A stretch of 64,000 nucleotides of DNA, from positions 1,798,001 to 1,862,000 of the forward strand of contig NC_092800.1 in assembly GCF_918797505.1 (NCBI RefSeq), written 5' to 3'. A model generated the notes under the pieces. It saw only the letters and a program-made list of their open reading frames with translations, was not told the origin of the DNA and ran no database searches. Position numbers and translations under genes: made by a program. Of the stretch, positions 32,628-42,621 are shown one piece after another (within the stretch, counting starts at the first letter, position 1; each line of letters starts with the position of its first letter). The stretch comes from Bemisia tabaci. Taxonomy: Eukaryota > Arthropoda > Insecta > Hemiptera > Aleyrodidae.

Positions 32628-33089
32628 GCGGAGGTTTATAAGGCGTTCTTCCTGAGGACGGTAGCATATGCGGAGGTTTACAAGGCGTTCTTCCTGAGGA
32701 CGGTAGCATATGCGGAGGTTTACAAGGCGTTCTTCCTGAGGACGGTAGCATATGCGGAGGTTTACAAGGCGTTCTTCCTGAGGACGGTAGCATATGCGGA
32801 GGTTTACAAGGCGTTCTTCCTGAGGACGGTAGCATATGCGGAGGTTTACAAGGCGTTCTTCCTGAGGACGGTAGCATATGCGGAGGTTTACAAGGCGTTC
32901 TTCCTGAGGACGGTAGCATATGCGGAGGTTTACAAGGCGTTCTTCCTGAGGACGGTAGCATATGCGGAGGTTTACAAGGCGTTCTTCCTGAGGACGGTAG
33001 CATATGCGGAGGTTTACAAGGCGTTCTTCCTGAGGACGGTAGCATATGCGGAGGTTTACAAGGCGTTCTTCCTGAGGACGGTGGCATAT
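32628..33089 (+). repeat. 42-bp tandem array, 11 units
   Basis: Eleven 42-bp units, essentially identical apart from the first (TTTATAAGG) and the last (GGTGGCATATG), read GCGGAGGTTTACAAGGCGTT then CTTCCTGAGGACGGTAGCATAT. The upstream GAAATTTGGCAGCGTGCGGA shows that the unit derives from the right terminus of MITE B. Because 42 is divisible by three, long frames stay open on both strands (32338-33087, 32499-33149, 32604-33260). These are artefacts, not genes. Confidence 0.95.
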
Positions 33090-33400
33090 GTGGCGGTCTG
33101 GCGTGGAAAGCGGGGAGGGGGCGGGGTCAAATCGGAGCGAGTCGACTAACGAGCGTCCTGCATCTGAGCGGGAAAATATGAAGCGCCCTCCGTCGAGTGT
33201 TGATTCGTCCTCGAGGACCACTTTCCTCCCGACGATTATCAGTCCTTTAATCTCCCTCATTTCAATTTAATGATCCCGCCACGGCCCGCCTTCCCGCGCA
33301 ACCGTCCCGGGACCTTTTTAGTCACCAGCCACGAGAAAATAAGAGGTTGCATCGAATAGGGAAAGCGCGTGACCGCCTGATCTTCTCGCCTTTGGTTTTT
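33090..33400. promoter_or_regulatory. GC-rich island 6 with TTTAATGATC core
   Basis: GC-rich DNA with TCATTTCAATTTAATGATCC and CGGCCCGCC. No gene or repeat family recognised. Inferred candidate regulatory DNA only. Confidence 0.2.
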
Positions 33401-33540
33401 AGCCAATCAGACACCCGACAATCACTTCCGGATTATTTACGGAAAGAATTAGAGAAAGAGATTAGAACAAATTAGAGAAAACGAATCAGAGATTTAGAGT
33501 AACATGTAAAATCAGAACCATACATATTTTGTAAATTTAA

Positions 33541-33839
33541 CCGATTTTTCGGGGAAAACATGTCCGTGACTAACTTCCCGAGGATTTGGCGTTTCTATTG
33601 ATGTATAATACATTCCGCTTCCTCAAAAAAACCACGAAGATCTTGATTTTTGAAATTTCAATTTTCTTCCACTTTGGTCGATATTTTGAACTGTCCCGCT
33701 GACTCAATTGGAAGAAAATTGATATTTCATTAACAGGATCTTTGTGGATTTTTTGAGGAAGCGGAATGTATTATACATCAGTAGAAACGCCAAATCCTCA
33801 AGAAGTCAGTTATAGACATATTTTCCCCGAAAAATCGGC
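33541..33839. mobile_element. Hairpin element I (299 bp)
   Basis: Arms of about 129 bp: CCGATTTTTCGGGGAAAACA at the left, mirrored by TTTTCCCCGAAAAATCGG at the right. TGATGTATAATACATTCCGC and GAGGATTTGGCGTTTCTA are also mirrored. The loop is about 40 bp. Arm identity is near 88% by eye. Confidence 0.85.
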
Positions 33840-34386
33840 TGGTCGCGAAAAAAATATGGTTGCAATTTCTCCTTTAATTTTCCACAGCCATTTCAAAATT
33901 GATCGTCGGGTGTTGCTAATACGCTGAAAAGGAAATAAAAAAAACAAGCAGGAAGCTCCAACCCATTGGCGTCGGAGAGCGGCTCTGGGGGCAGTAGTTG
34001 TAGTCAAGAATGAGGGCCTAGACACATTTTGTCATTGATGTACAATCCGACAACTGTCGATTCATGTTTTGTAACTTAGCAGATTTACGTAGCCGGTGTA
34101 TAAATGTGTATTGGGCTTTGATATGGCGAATACATGGCATTATCACTTGTTGTATACTTTTAATTTTGAAAGCTCTTTGGAGGTCCGCTTCCTAAAAAAT
34201 CTCTGGTTGATAAGTCGTTTAGCGAGGCTGCAAAAAATTTTACATTTTTATATCTGAAAGTGTAGGTATTGGTTTTTTGTATAATTGTTTTTTTGGATTG
34301 CTGGAAAAGTAACGCATACTTCTATAATTTAGGACTGAGTCAGGGAAATATAAGGTTCGTTAAATAGTAAATATTCCTAGTACCGT

Positions 34387-34656
34387 GTGACACTATTGTT
34401 AACGAAAAGTTTTTGCAACTTTTCAAAGAGGTTGTTGAATGATCTTCGAATAACTTTTGATGAGCTAGAGGTAATGGTTCTATCTGCAGCTCGTGGACTT
34501 CTGTACGATATTGTCCAGAATCATCTAAATTTTCAAAAAGTGTCCGCTTGTTCGATACCCAATTTGCTCATTCATGCATACAAGGAGAAGCGCATGAAAG
34601 CTTTAGCAGACATTTTGGAGATGAATCAAGAATTAGATGAAGAATTTATGACTTAA
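34387..34656 (+). pseudogene. Mariner-like transposase fragment, copy 1
   Basis: An 89-codon open stretch beginning at a GTG, with no ATG start. The order RITFDELEVM, GLLYDIVQNHLNFQKVSA, NLLIHAYKEKRMKAL, DILEMNQELDEEFM resembles the part of mariner (SETMAR-type) transposases that joins the helix-turn-helix region to the catalytic domain. That region normally reads roughly SxxxIxxxxLxxxKVxARWVPxxL, and here the ARW-P step is ACSIP. The catalytic Asp motif expected next is missing, since a stop follows. A dead fragment within the large element. Assignment is by motif memory, without a search. Confidence 0.5.
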
Positions 34657-35149
34657 ATCACGGCACCTTAATCACGGGATGACCTTAATTACGGCAACTA
34701 TTTATTGTCCATGAGATGCAGATGGTTCCATTTCCCTAGCTCATCAAAAGGTATTCGAAGATCAATCTCATCAGCCACCCGTACGAACCACGTTTCTAGT
34801 GACCCGTACTTGCTTCGCACGTATGAAACATACAATCAGAGAAAACAGAATTCATCTTACAATAATCAATAATCAGTAGGACATGAATCGTTGCGATGTA
34901 TAATACGACATTATAATGCGGCATTACTATTGTAATTCATTTTAATGTTTAGGGGCATTATAAATCATTATTGCCACGTCGGAATGAAATGTTGTAGACT
35001 GAATTGAAAAGCATGTTGGCAAAATTTATTATAAAAATAGTATAACATGTAGGTACATAACATAAAGGTAATACAAATTAAATGATTAGAGCGTGTATAT
35101 TTCATTACATTATAGGTATATTACAATCACTTTTGTCATTGTTGGAAAT

Positions 35150-35210
35150 TTTGATAGTTTGAATTTTGATAGTTGATAGTTGATAGTTTGAGAGTTGAAA
35201 ATTTGGTTAT
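35150..35210 (+). repeat. Short GATAGTT tandem
   Basis: TTTGATAGTT units repeat about five times with variation inside the copy-1-specific interior. Confidence 0.7.
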
Positions 35211-35504
35211 TTTATTTAGTTAAGGTGATTCGATAGACGCCATATTTTGTGTCAGAATGGCATGCGACATATCCCATCAATTGGTTCCATTTTTTCATTT
35301 ACTCATCATTTTTCTCCAATTTTAAGTTTCGCAATTCTGTTTTCAGGAGACTAAAGCACTCACTTATCAATTTGTATATTTATATTGAGTTAAGGGTAGA
35401 GACGTATTCCTCACCGGAATTGAGGAATGGAGGTGTTACAGTAAGTCCGGCATTAGGTTCCATTTCGACATCAGCGACGATCAACGCTACGATACTGGAA
35501 GCCA

Positions 35505-36040
35505 GTCTTCCGATATTAAATCCCTAGCGGGGAAGAAAAAAAATGCCTAGATTTCGCTAAAAATCCCTAAATCCCCAGATTTGCTCAAATATACTTAAAA
35601 AATCCCTAGATTTTGCAAAAAGCGCCATTTTTTTATGAAGAATCATGATGTCATTCGATGTAGCGATTTGCAATATTTAAATCTGATTGGCTCGTTTTGG
35701 CGCTCTCTGAAAGCAGTGCTAATCCAGACCAATAAAATGAAAGAATATTAGTTGATTTCTTATTATTAACAGGTTGAATGCAGTTGAATGTCAAGTACAT
35801 CGAAGGACGCAATCGTTTTAATTTCCGGCTTATTTGCGGGGAAAATAGTGTTGCCAAAAAGGCCTACAAAATATAGATGAAAAAATGTTTTCGATTGTCG
35901 AAGCTAGAATTGAGGTTAAAAAGTTGATTTTTGGTAACTTTACCTCATCAAAAAAAAATCCCTAGATTTCCTGAAAAATCCCTAAATCCCTGGAAATTCC
36001 GGAAAATCCCTAAATCTAGGAATAAACTCTTAGACATCGG
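35505..36040. repeat. AAATCCCTA-rich paired blocks
   Basis: Words AAATCCCTAGATTT and AAATCCCTAAATCCC cluster at 35517-35620 and 35950-36025, bracketing unrelated DNA. This could be the two ends of an inserted element in the interior of copy 1. Unclassified. Confidence 0.45.
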
Positions 36041-37246
36041 ATGGCTGTTGGAAGCATTAGAGTCAACATTTGAAACGCTGCTGCAGAATTTGCCGGGAGT
36101 ATAATCGAGTGTTGAAAGTCATTAGAATTGAACAATGTAATAATTGCTTTCCGAAATAAGCGTTATAATAAAAAAACAACGAATCTGAACTGTTAATACT
36201 GGAACACACCTTCTGTAAATGTACCTTGCGAGAGATAAGTAAAAAAATAGATGTACTGGAGGAGAAGTGCTTCTCCACAGAGTTTGAAGAAGGAAAAAAA
36301 ATGCCCAAATTTACTTACTTCAGCATTTTCGGCAAAATCACTGCAATTTCCGAACCTTTTTCTGGCCAGGGGCCAAAATTAAATGATTATGAAGGGCCAC
36401 TTAGATGTTGTAGATAAAAATAGGACTGTTGAAAAAGTCGCCGTTTTCAATAAATATGTACCCGGAATGGAAGACATCTAGGGGAAAATTGTTACGATTT
36501 TCCGATGCAAATATTTTCCTACAATCTATTTTCCTGCGTTTTGGGATTATACGTACTAAGCAGGCTAAGAGCCCGTTCGCCAAAACTAATCGGAACTGTA
36601 TGAATGAATTGCTCCTTTTAAAAATCAAAACAATATCGAATTGCGATATATTACACAGTTAAGATAGGGCTATGTCCTGTCGTAAGCGGCGACATAAAGT
36701 TGATATCATTTCAATAATCGCCCCAATGGCCACGATAGTTGTTAGACGTTTACGGTTTCCCTGGTAACCTTTGTTTGCTATCAGCTGATATCGAGTAAAT
36801 GACCAGGAAGCTCCAACCCAGTGGTTAAAGCTTCCTTAACCGCGAAAACTTTAAAATTCAAATTTTCAAATTTTGAACGTAAAGTACATTTTTTCCATCA
36901 CGAGATAAAAGCACAAACAAGTTTTGAATTGTTGACTGTATCACCATGATTCCAAAAATACAATACACAACATAGCATTGACTAACAATAAAACAGTATG
37001 CAATAAAATAAAGTCATGACAAGGAACATAGCCGAAAATGGCGCCGATTCCCATCAACCAACGCGCGGTCTCTACAATGTAACATGCTGCATTGATACTC
37101 CCCAGCTGGGACCGTCCGGAATAGCAGCTCTAGTGCAAGCACCAGAGCCGCTAAAATCAATCAAAATCGCAAATCAGGAAAAGAGTTGTTCTTACGATTT
37201 CCCAGTAGAATTCAATGTTATGGCTTTGAAGTGGGATCTTCGAGTA

Positions 37247-37310
37247 TAGGCAAAACGCTCTCTTTCAATTTAAGACGGTAGTTTCCGAAATATCATCCAA
37301 GTGACACGGT
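37247..37310 (+). repeat. Family Q fragment
   Basis: GTATAGGCAAAACGCTCTCT and TCAATTTAAGACGGTAG resemble the units at 38495-38690. Confidence 0.4.
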
Positions 37311-37345
37311 CATGGGGAGTAACGAAACGCGCTTGAAGATCAAAT

Positions 37346-37421
37346 GGGCGTATTTATGCTAAAAGGAACTACATTGCACGTGAACCGTATGCACATGGTT
37401 CCTGTCAGCAAAAATACATCC
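37346..37421. mobile_element. Palindromic MITE family D', copy 2
   Basis: GGGCGTATTTATGCTAAAAG to CAGCAAAAATACATCC, with AAAT/ACAT flanking (possible mutated 4-bp target). Confidence 0.75.
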
Positions 37422-37530
37422 ACATTATATGTATAATCGAGAGTCGTAAGAGAAGATTCGAATAAGAGAGTAGCTTTGTTTGAGGCTCGGGTGCACAACG
37501 GGAGACGCTTGCATTGTAATTTAATTAAAT

Positions 37531-37652
37531 GGACGTATTTCTGCCAAACGGAACTATGTGCATAAAGGCATGACCCCTGAAACCCATAAGAATATGTGTA
37601 GAACAGGGCTCATGTCATAATGCACATAGTTCCGTTTGATAGAAATACGTCC
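37531..37652. mobile_element. Palindromic MITE family D, copy 2 (122 bp)
   Basis: GGACGTATTTCTGCCAAACG to GATAGAAATACGTCC. AAAT is duplicated exactly at 37527-37530 and 37653-37656. Confidence 0.9.
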
Positions 37653-37734
37653 AAATGATTCTATTACTGTTTGACATCTGAGAACCACGAGACGAGTCGA
37701 TAATTAAACTTTGCCGAATGAGATGTATTTTGGC

Positions 37735-37982
37735 CCGCCGCACGGTGGATCGAGTCAATAGGAGAGGTCGGACAAAATTTGGAAACTTTAAACGCTCATA
37801 ACTCCATTTGTACAAAACTTTGAGGTTCTAAACGTGGTTTTATTGGTTTCCCCGTGGAATTTTATTCTCGAAGCACCCCTTAATATTTAAAATAACACGA
37901 AATAAACATCAAAATTTGCAGTTTTCGTCAAATATTTAATGTCCGACCTCTCTAATTGACTCGATCCACTGTGCGCCGCACA
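37735..37982. mobile_element. Palindromic repeat family N, copy 2
   Basis: GCACGGTGGATCGAGTCAAT at the left is mirrored by ATTGACTCGATCCACTGTGC at the right. Inner AGGTCGGACAAAATTTGG / TGTCCGACCTC also mirror. Confidence 0.8.
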
Positions 37983-38214
37983 TCGAAGCGAATCAATGAT
38001 AGGGGCTGGACTTGATTTGAAAACTTAAAAAGCTTATATGTCCGTTACTACAATTCGTATAAGTTTGAGAAGTGTTTCATCGGCTTCCTCGAAAAATAAG
38101 CATGAAACAGAATTATTTAGATTTATAATTTGAAGAAATACAAATCAAAATTTTCAGTTTTATTAGAATGCTTCATGTCCGACTTCTTCTCAAGTCTCGT
38201 TCCACCGCACGGCA
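37983..38214. mobile_element. Repeat family N, copy 3, abutting copy 2
   Basis: CGAATCAATGATAGGGGCTG to CGTTCCACCGCACGG. More diverged, with GTCCGACTTCTTCTCAAGTC near the right end. Confidence 0.65.
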
Positions 38215-38256
38215 AAATCAGTGGAATCTGCTAGTCCAGACTCTGGACGAAGTGCG

Positions 38257-38320
38257 GGATGCAACTAAACAACCTTGGCGGTAGCCCCAGGTGGTATCCA
38301 CCGATGTTGAAGGCGCTTTG
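38257..38320 (+). repeat. Conserved 64-bp block Y, copy 2
   Basis: GGGATGCAACTAAACAACCT, GGTAGCCCCAGGTGGTATCC and GATGTTGAAGGCG, two to three differences from 24579-24643. Flanks are unrelated. Confidence 0.7.
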
Positions 38321-38494
38321 GGCTGTCGCGATTGATGTGATTCTCTGTGATCCACAGGAGAAATCCGTACGTTGCGCTGCTACACAATCTGTGCATTTGA
38401 TAGCGTTATAACATTCCTATTGTCCACTCCGAATTACAGCCGTATTCCTTTTCGAAGAGCGGTTAGAGAGCGAGTTGTCTTTCATCTATGAGGG

Positions 38495-38690
38495 TAGGCT
38501 GAACGCGATTTTTCCACTTGAAATAGTGGTACCCGCAATTGGACGAAGATGAATCAGCTGAATCTGTACTAGTTTTCCTTCAACTAAGACGGTAGGCAAA
38601 ACGCGATCCTTCGAGTTAAAATATTGGTACCCGCAACTTGGATGAGAACGGATCAGCTGAAAGGCAACTACTTTTTTGAAAATTAGGTAT
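38495..38690 (+). repeat. Repeat family Q, tandem pair
   Basis: Two ~105-bp units with GGTAGGCTGAACGCGATTTT / GGTAGGCAAAACGCGATCCT, then TGGTACCCGCAA and GATCAGCTGAA. Further single units are at 37247 and 42700, and related diverged units at 43931-44275. Confidence 0.65.
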
Positions 38691-38699
38691 ATAGGTGCC

Positions 38700-39830
38700 A
38701 TGATCTTATTATCACCGGGTTTTTCCGAATTCTAAGAATTTGACAGTGGAATGTATGTATTTCACTTTAAATTACATAAACGCCCTGGCTTTTCTTCAAA
38801 AGGAAACTCAGCTCTCTGGTGTAGCATTTCTTCTCAATGAATGCCACATAATTATACAGATTTTTATTTTCTGCCTTTCGTAGACAATTTTCAATCATAT
38901 TCTGCTTCACCGAGGACTATGCGATTAAGTCTTCTGGAAGCTAATATTTCCATAGTATTGGCTTGTATCACTGCCAGAAGTACTGCATTCGACTGAGCTG
39001 TAATGCATGATCGCGCATTTTACGGTGACTCAACGGAGTTGCCATATTGCTACAAAGTAGATTGAGATTTCTCATAGATACAAAGCCAAAGCAATACAAT
39101 TAAATGCACTCTGACAACATCAGATGACGGAACTGACGAACTTCTAATTAATGACTGGCGAATCTGATGAGAGGTTCGTCTTGTTCATAGGCGACGTTGC
39201 CAGCCCTCTTGAAATCCAGGGATAAACGCATTTATCAAATCGCTGAGTTCTTCGCCCAATTTGGTGATTTTTACTCATAAGTTTATGCTAAGTTTGAAAG
39301 GATTATCGAGAGATCTAATTCGATCCGTAGCGATTGAAACTTACGGGAGTTAAAGTTTTGAGCGATCCACTCGAAGCAGTGATAATGAGCCGAAATCACT
39401 CTTCATCGACTATGAGTTGCCGTCATCGAGAGCCCCATCGTCTGCTCCTCATGTGAAGAGCCGAACTGATAGCAAGCACTTTTTCTTTTCAAACCCGCCA
39501 CTAGTGTAGTACAGGGTGTCCAAAAGTTACTGCGTCTTGCTATGGGAGTTGACTATTCGGGCAGGAATGAAGACTTTTGTTGTATGAAAGTTTCTTCAAA
39601 AAACGTTTGTTGTTTTCGACACAAGAGCTCCTCAAAGTAGTCGGTTTTTCCCGAAACTTATCTGTAATCCAGTTTCAATACGTCAAAAATGCATTATTTC
39701 GGAAGTTATGCTTAGCGCAATTTTTATTCGTTATTTCTCTTTTCTTTCTTTTTTCAAAGAACGATACTTTCACGAAAGAGTGGTATGCAAGTTCTCCACT
39801 TTAGAAATTTTTGATTTTTTTATGCATGTT
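38700..39830. other. No feature recognised (about 1.1 kb)
   Basis: ACAGGGTGTCCAAAAGTTAC at 39512-39531 resembles mariner termini, but no partner end was found. A 75-codon frame at 39577-39804 shows no homology I recognise. Confidence 0.4.
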
Positions 39831-40126
39831 TTTACGTATGTTGCCAAATTTCCTTTCATAAATATTTATTTTTGAAAAAAGTTACGAATATTCCTCCTAC
39901 AAATCTTCAGACTTTTTAGAACAAAGTACGAAGGAAATCCTCTGAAAAATCGGAAGAGGAATATTCACAATTTTTTCCGAGAACCAAGGATTTGTCAACG
40001 GAAATTACACTGAAAAAAGAGTTTGATAGAATTTACCATTCCTTCAAGCTGTATCTCATACAGCGTGAAGGAATGGTAAATTCTACCAATCTTCAAGTCG
40101 AGGAATGGTTACCTGTACCAGTATAT

Positions 40127-41174
40127 GGTTCACGGACTATATGTCCACTAATTCGTATGTCCACCGCTTTTATGTCCATTTTGAATGTCCAAAAAATTAA
40201 TGTCCACCACATTTACGGTCACAGTATTTTATGTCCACAGTATTTACATACCGCGGTAACCCCAATATAAGCGAATGTGTGTTCGAAAGGACCTATTGCA
40301 TAGCAGAAGCTCGGTAACGCTTTTGAAGGTTAATGTTAATAGTCAATTCAGCTGATATGCGTTGCCATAGAAAATGAAGGACTAGGAGGGAAAGTATTGC
40401 TCAAGAAGTATCTAAATTTCCGGCGTAAAATTGGCGTAAAAATGAAGGAGACGAGCTGGATGATTTTCTTGATTACTTCGATAGAAATTATTTACGAGGC
40501 GTTGCAAGGAGGAGAAGGATGGTGCCACCTCGCTTTCCTCCAGAACTTTGGAATGTATTTGAGACTGTTAGAGCCGGAGTAATGCGAACCACCAATTCTG
40601 TTGAAGGGTGGCATTCTGGTTTTCAGAAAAAAGTCGCCTTTCATCACCCAAACATCTGGAAATTCATGGACTTCTCGCGGAAGGACGAGTCAAATAATTC
40701 TGGCCTCATAACACAACTGCTTGCAGGGCATTCAAGAATTAAACATCCGATCAAGAAAAAATACGTAACCAATTTGAGAAGAATAGAAGAGATGGTTAGG
40801 ACCTACAAGACATACAAAAATAATAATCAAATTCGCACATATCTTCGAGGTTTAGCCCACCGTATCAAAGTAAATCCCCATGAAATTGTCGAGGACGAAG
40901 ATGATCTCCGCTGATCTGAGATCTCCGCTGATCTGAAATCTCCGCATACATATGTGGTTTTCACCTAGCAATGTAAGTTGGAAAATTTTTTGAGACCCAC
41001 AAACCTAATCCATTTCATCATATTTTCTTCATTGTGTAGGAAATATTTTATATACAATACTGTGGACATATAATACTGTGGCCATAAATGTGGCGGACAT
41101 AAATTTTTTGGACATTCAAAATGGACATAAAGGCGGTGGACTTATGAATTTAGTGGACATAAAGTCCTGGAACC
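40127..41174 (+). mobile_element. Non-autonomous MULE (Mutator-like, 1048 bp)
   Basis: TIR of ~110 bp: GGTTCACGGACTATATGTCC at the left and the complement of GGTTCCAGGACTTTATGTCC at the right, both followed by repeated TGTCCAC words. A 9-bp target duplication CCAGTATAT/CCAGTGTAT lies at 40118-40126 and 41175-41183, and the empty site is seen at 11289. Nine-base duplications and long TIRs are typical of Mutator-like elements. Only the C-terminal part of a transposase remains, so it needs help to move. Confidence 0.9.
40429..40914 (+). pseudogene. MULE transposase, C-terminal remnant
   Basis: Open from after a stop at 40426 to TGA at 40912-40914; the first in-frame ATG is at 40519. Residues DELDDFLDYFDRNYLRGVA, then PPRFPPELWNVFETV, RTTNSVEGWHSGFQ and HHPNIWKFMDF, match the family pattern around the conserved N-x-x-E-G-W-H block near the end of arthropod MULE transposases. 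That block includes the final catalytic Glu. The C-terminus is basic, with KYVTNLRRIEEM and YLRGLAHRI. The N-terminal DNA-binding part and the two catalytic Asp regions are absent. Assigned from motif knowledge; a protein search would settle it. Confidence 0.8.
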
Positions 41175-41329
41175 CCAGTGTATAGTAACGTTTATCTTTC
41201 TTCTGGCAGAATTGACTCTAATTAACGCTGTGTGAAATACAGCGTGAAGAAGTGGTAAATTCTACCAATCCTTTTTTTCACTGTAGGCAACGCCTGATGG
41301 CACGCACGACGTTGCTCTTTAGGACGGGA

Positions 41330-41735
41330 GTGGGAGGGGGGACAAAGGAGGAAGACAGTGCAACAAGCTCGGAGAATATATTCTTGTCTCGACAAAGAGC
41401 ATTCCACGAGCCCCTTGCCGGGAGCATCCGAGCATTTGCGCGGGTGAGCTGCGGCCGGGGCCGGGGCGCCTGCCAAACTGAATGAAGTAATTAAAAAAAT
41501 AAACCCGCCGAAACGAGGGGCATTTCGCCGCTCATTATTTCTGCATTATTACAGCCGTCATTCAGGCCAACTCTCAAACCTCAGGTTTTAATTAACGAGA
41601 GGAGGTTGCGAGATCGCGCCCCCAGGTGTCGGGTGCGCCTCCCCGAGGTGCGCTTTCACTGGTAGCGCGCGACGGGAAGTCGACAGCGACAACGTGGCAG
41701 AGTCGCGCCGCCGGGTGCAATGATTTTAATCCTGC
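41330..41735. promoter_or_regulatory. GC-rich island 7 with TAATTAA cores
   Basis: GAAGTAATTAAAAAAATAAA, CTCATTATTTCTGCATTATT and GGTTTTAATTAACGAGAGG sit in GC-rich DNA (GCGGCCGGGGCCGGGGCGCC). No repeat match in the window. Candidate regulatory DNA by inference. Confidence 0.3.
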
Positions 41736-41740
41736 CTAAA

Positions 41741-42621
41741 GACTGGTTATTGAAATCTATAGACAAAGCTATAGACAAAGAAGCCGCGGGGAGTATGGAG
41801 CGATCCTAATAGAGAATATGCAGGTGTCTGGAATTTGATACATTTCGTGCTTAAGTGGAAGCTACTGAGTGAACTGAACACGAGGATACCCTTGGTGCAT
41901 GAATTGAACATATTATTGGGGAAGATATGACAAATCTGCTAAAATGTGTGTGCTTAAATGGGAAATGTCGTCAGATGACGTCACTAGGCGGTGCATTTTC
42001 TCACTTTTAAATCTATTTCTATACCGTTTCTCGTATCAGAAAAAAATTGTATAAAGTACTGGGAAATCAGCTCTTTAGGTACTTTCAGATGAAATGATAA
42101 ACAATTTGCATGCAAATCATCCATTACGGACCTATGGAGAATTTGCACGACAAATTTGTATAGCAATATCTAAGAACACATATTGAGCTGCGTTTGCGGA
42201 ATTTTTCATAACTTTTCTTTGATAAGGGAAATTGTAAAAAAATACAATTAAAAGTAAAAAATTCTGCGCCTTCCGACCGAGTGACGTCATAAGGCGGCAT
42301 TTCCCATTTTAACACGTTTATTTTAGTAGATTTGGTAATTTGGTCATATCTCCTCAAGTAATTGTTAATCTTAGAAACCAAGGATATTCTCATGCTCATT
42401 TCACTCAGTATTTACTTTTTGAACATGAAATTAACAGCGTTTCAGACACCTGCAAATTCTCTATTGGAGAGTCTCCTTTGAGCTATGCCGTTAGTTAGTC
42501 CCTTACTTTCCTCTTTAGTCTGTTGCAACCAGAAGCGACCACCAAAAGGATCGCTACATTTTCCTTTTGTCACATTTGTCTATAACTGTGTCTATCAATT
42601 TCAGTAATCAGCCTGCTGGAA
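41741..42621. mobile_element. Long foldback element (~880 bp)
   Basis: Two arms of roughly 375 and 490 bp almost meet at 42110-42125 (TTTGCATGCAAATC). Matching words include TTATAGACAAA-type ends, AATAGAGAATWTGCAGGTGT, TACTGAGTGAA, AAATGGGAAATGYCG and TGACGTCACT. The arms are about 70% identical with gaps. No coding region; frames at 41984-42399 are shadows. Confidence 0.8.

Larger units (their letters stand above)
33943..37158 (+). mobile_element. Large transposon-like element, copy 1 (~3.2 kb)
   Basis: The outer segments 33943-35027 and 36737-37158 are almost identical to 51909-52994 and 53629-54048. The interior 35028-36690 is present only here. The start is CAAGCAGGAAGCTCCAACCC and the end ACCAGAGCCGCTAAAATCA. 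AGGAAGCTCCAACCCA recurs internally at 36805. The flanks of the two copies are unrelated, which argues for transposition over segmental duplication. No clear TIR or target repeat. It carries a mariner-like transposase fragment. Confidence 0.75.
40008..41283. mobile_element. MITE family A, copy 4, containing MULE
   Basis: Ends CACTGAAAAAAGAG and CCTTTTTTTCACTG, with TA on both sides (40006-40007, 41284-41285). The left subterminal hairpin spans 40029-40100. The interior is split by the MULE at 40127-41174; removing it restores an A-like body continuous with copies 1 and 3. Confidence 0.9.
39831..41328 (+). mobile_element. MITE family B host of nested stack
   Basis: The B left part (GTTGCCAAATTTCCTTTCAT, TTTTTGAAAAAAGTTACGAA, TGAAAAATCGGAAGAGGAAT) runs to GGAAATTA. 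It resumes at 41284 with TAGGCAACGCCTGATGGCAC and CGACGTTGCTCTTTAGGACG. MITE A (40008-41283) splits it. Together with 48040-48607 it belongs to a B subgroup with AAAGTACGA/GAAGAGGAA words. Confidence 0.8.

Noticed and set aside
32628..33089. CRISPR-like regular repeats
   Set aside because: Units are contiguous without unique spacers, and the genome is eukaryotic.
32338..33260. Three long ORFs (216-249 codons) on both strands
   Set aside because: They translate the 42-bp tandem array; a period divisible by three keeps several frames open at once.
39510..39535. Mariner-like end ACAGGGTGTCCAAAAGTTAC
   Set aside because: No matching second terminus or TA pair was located within several kb.
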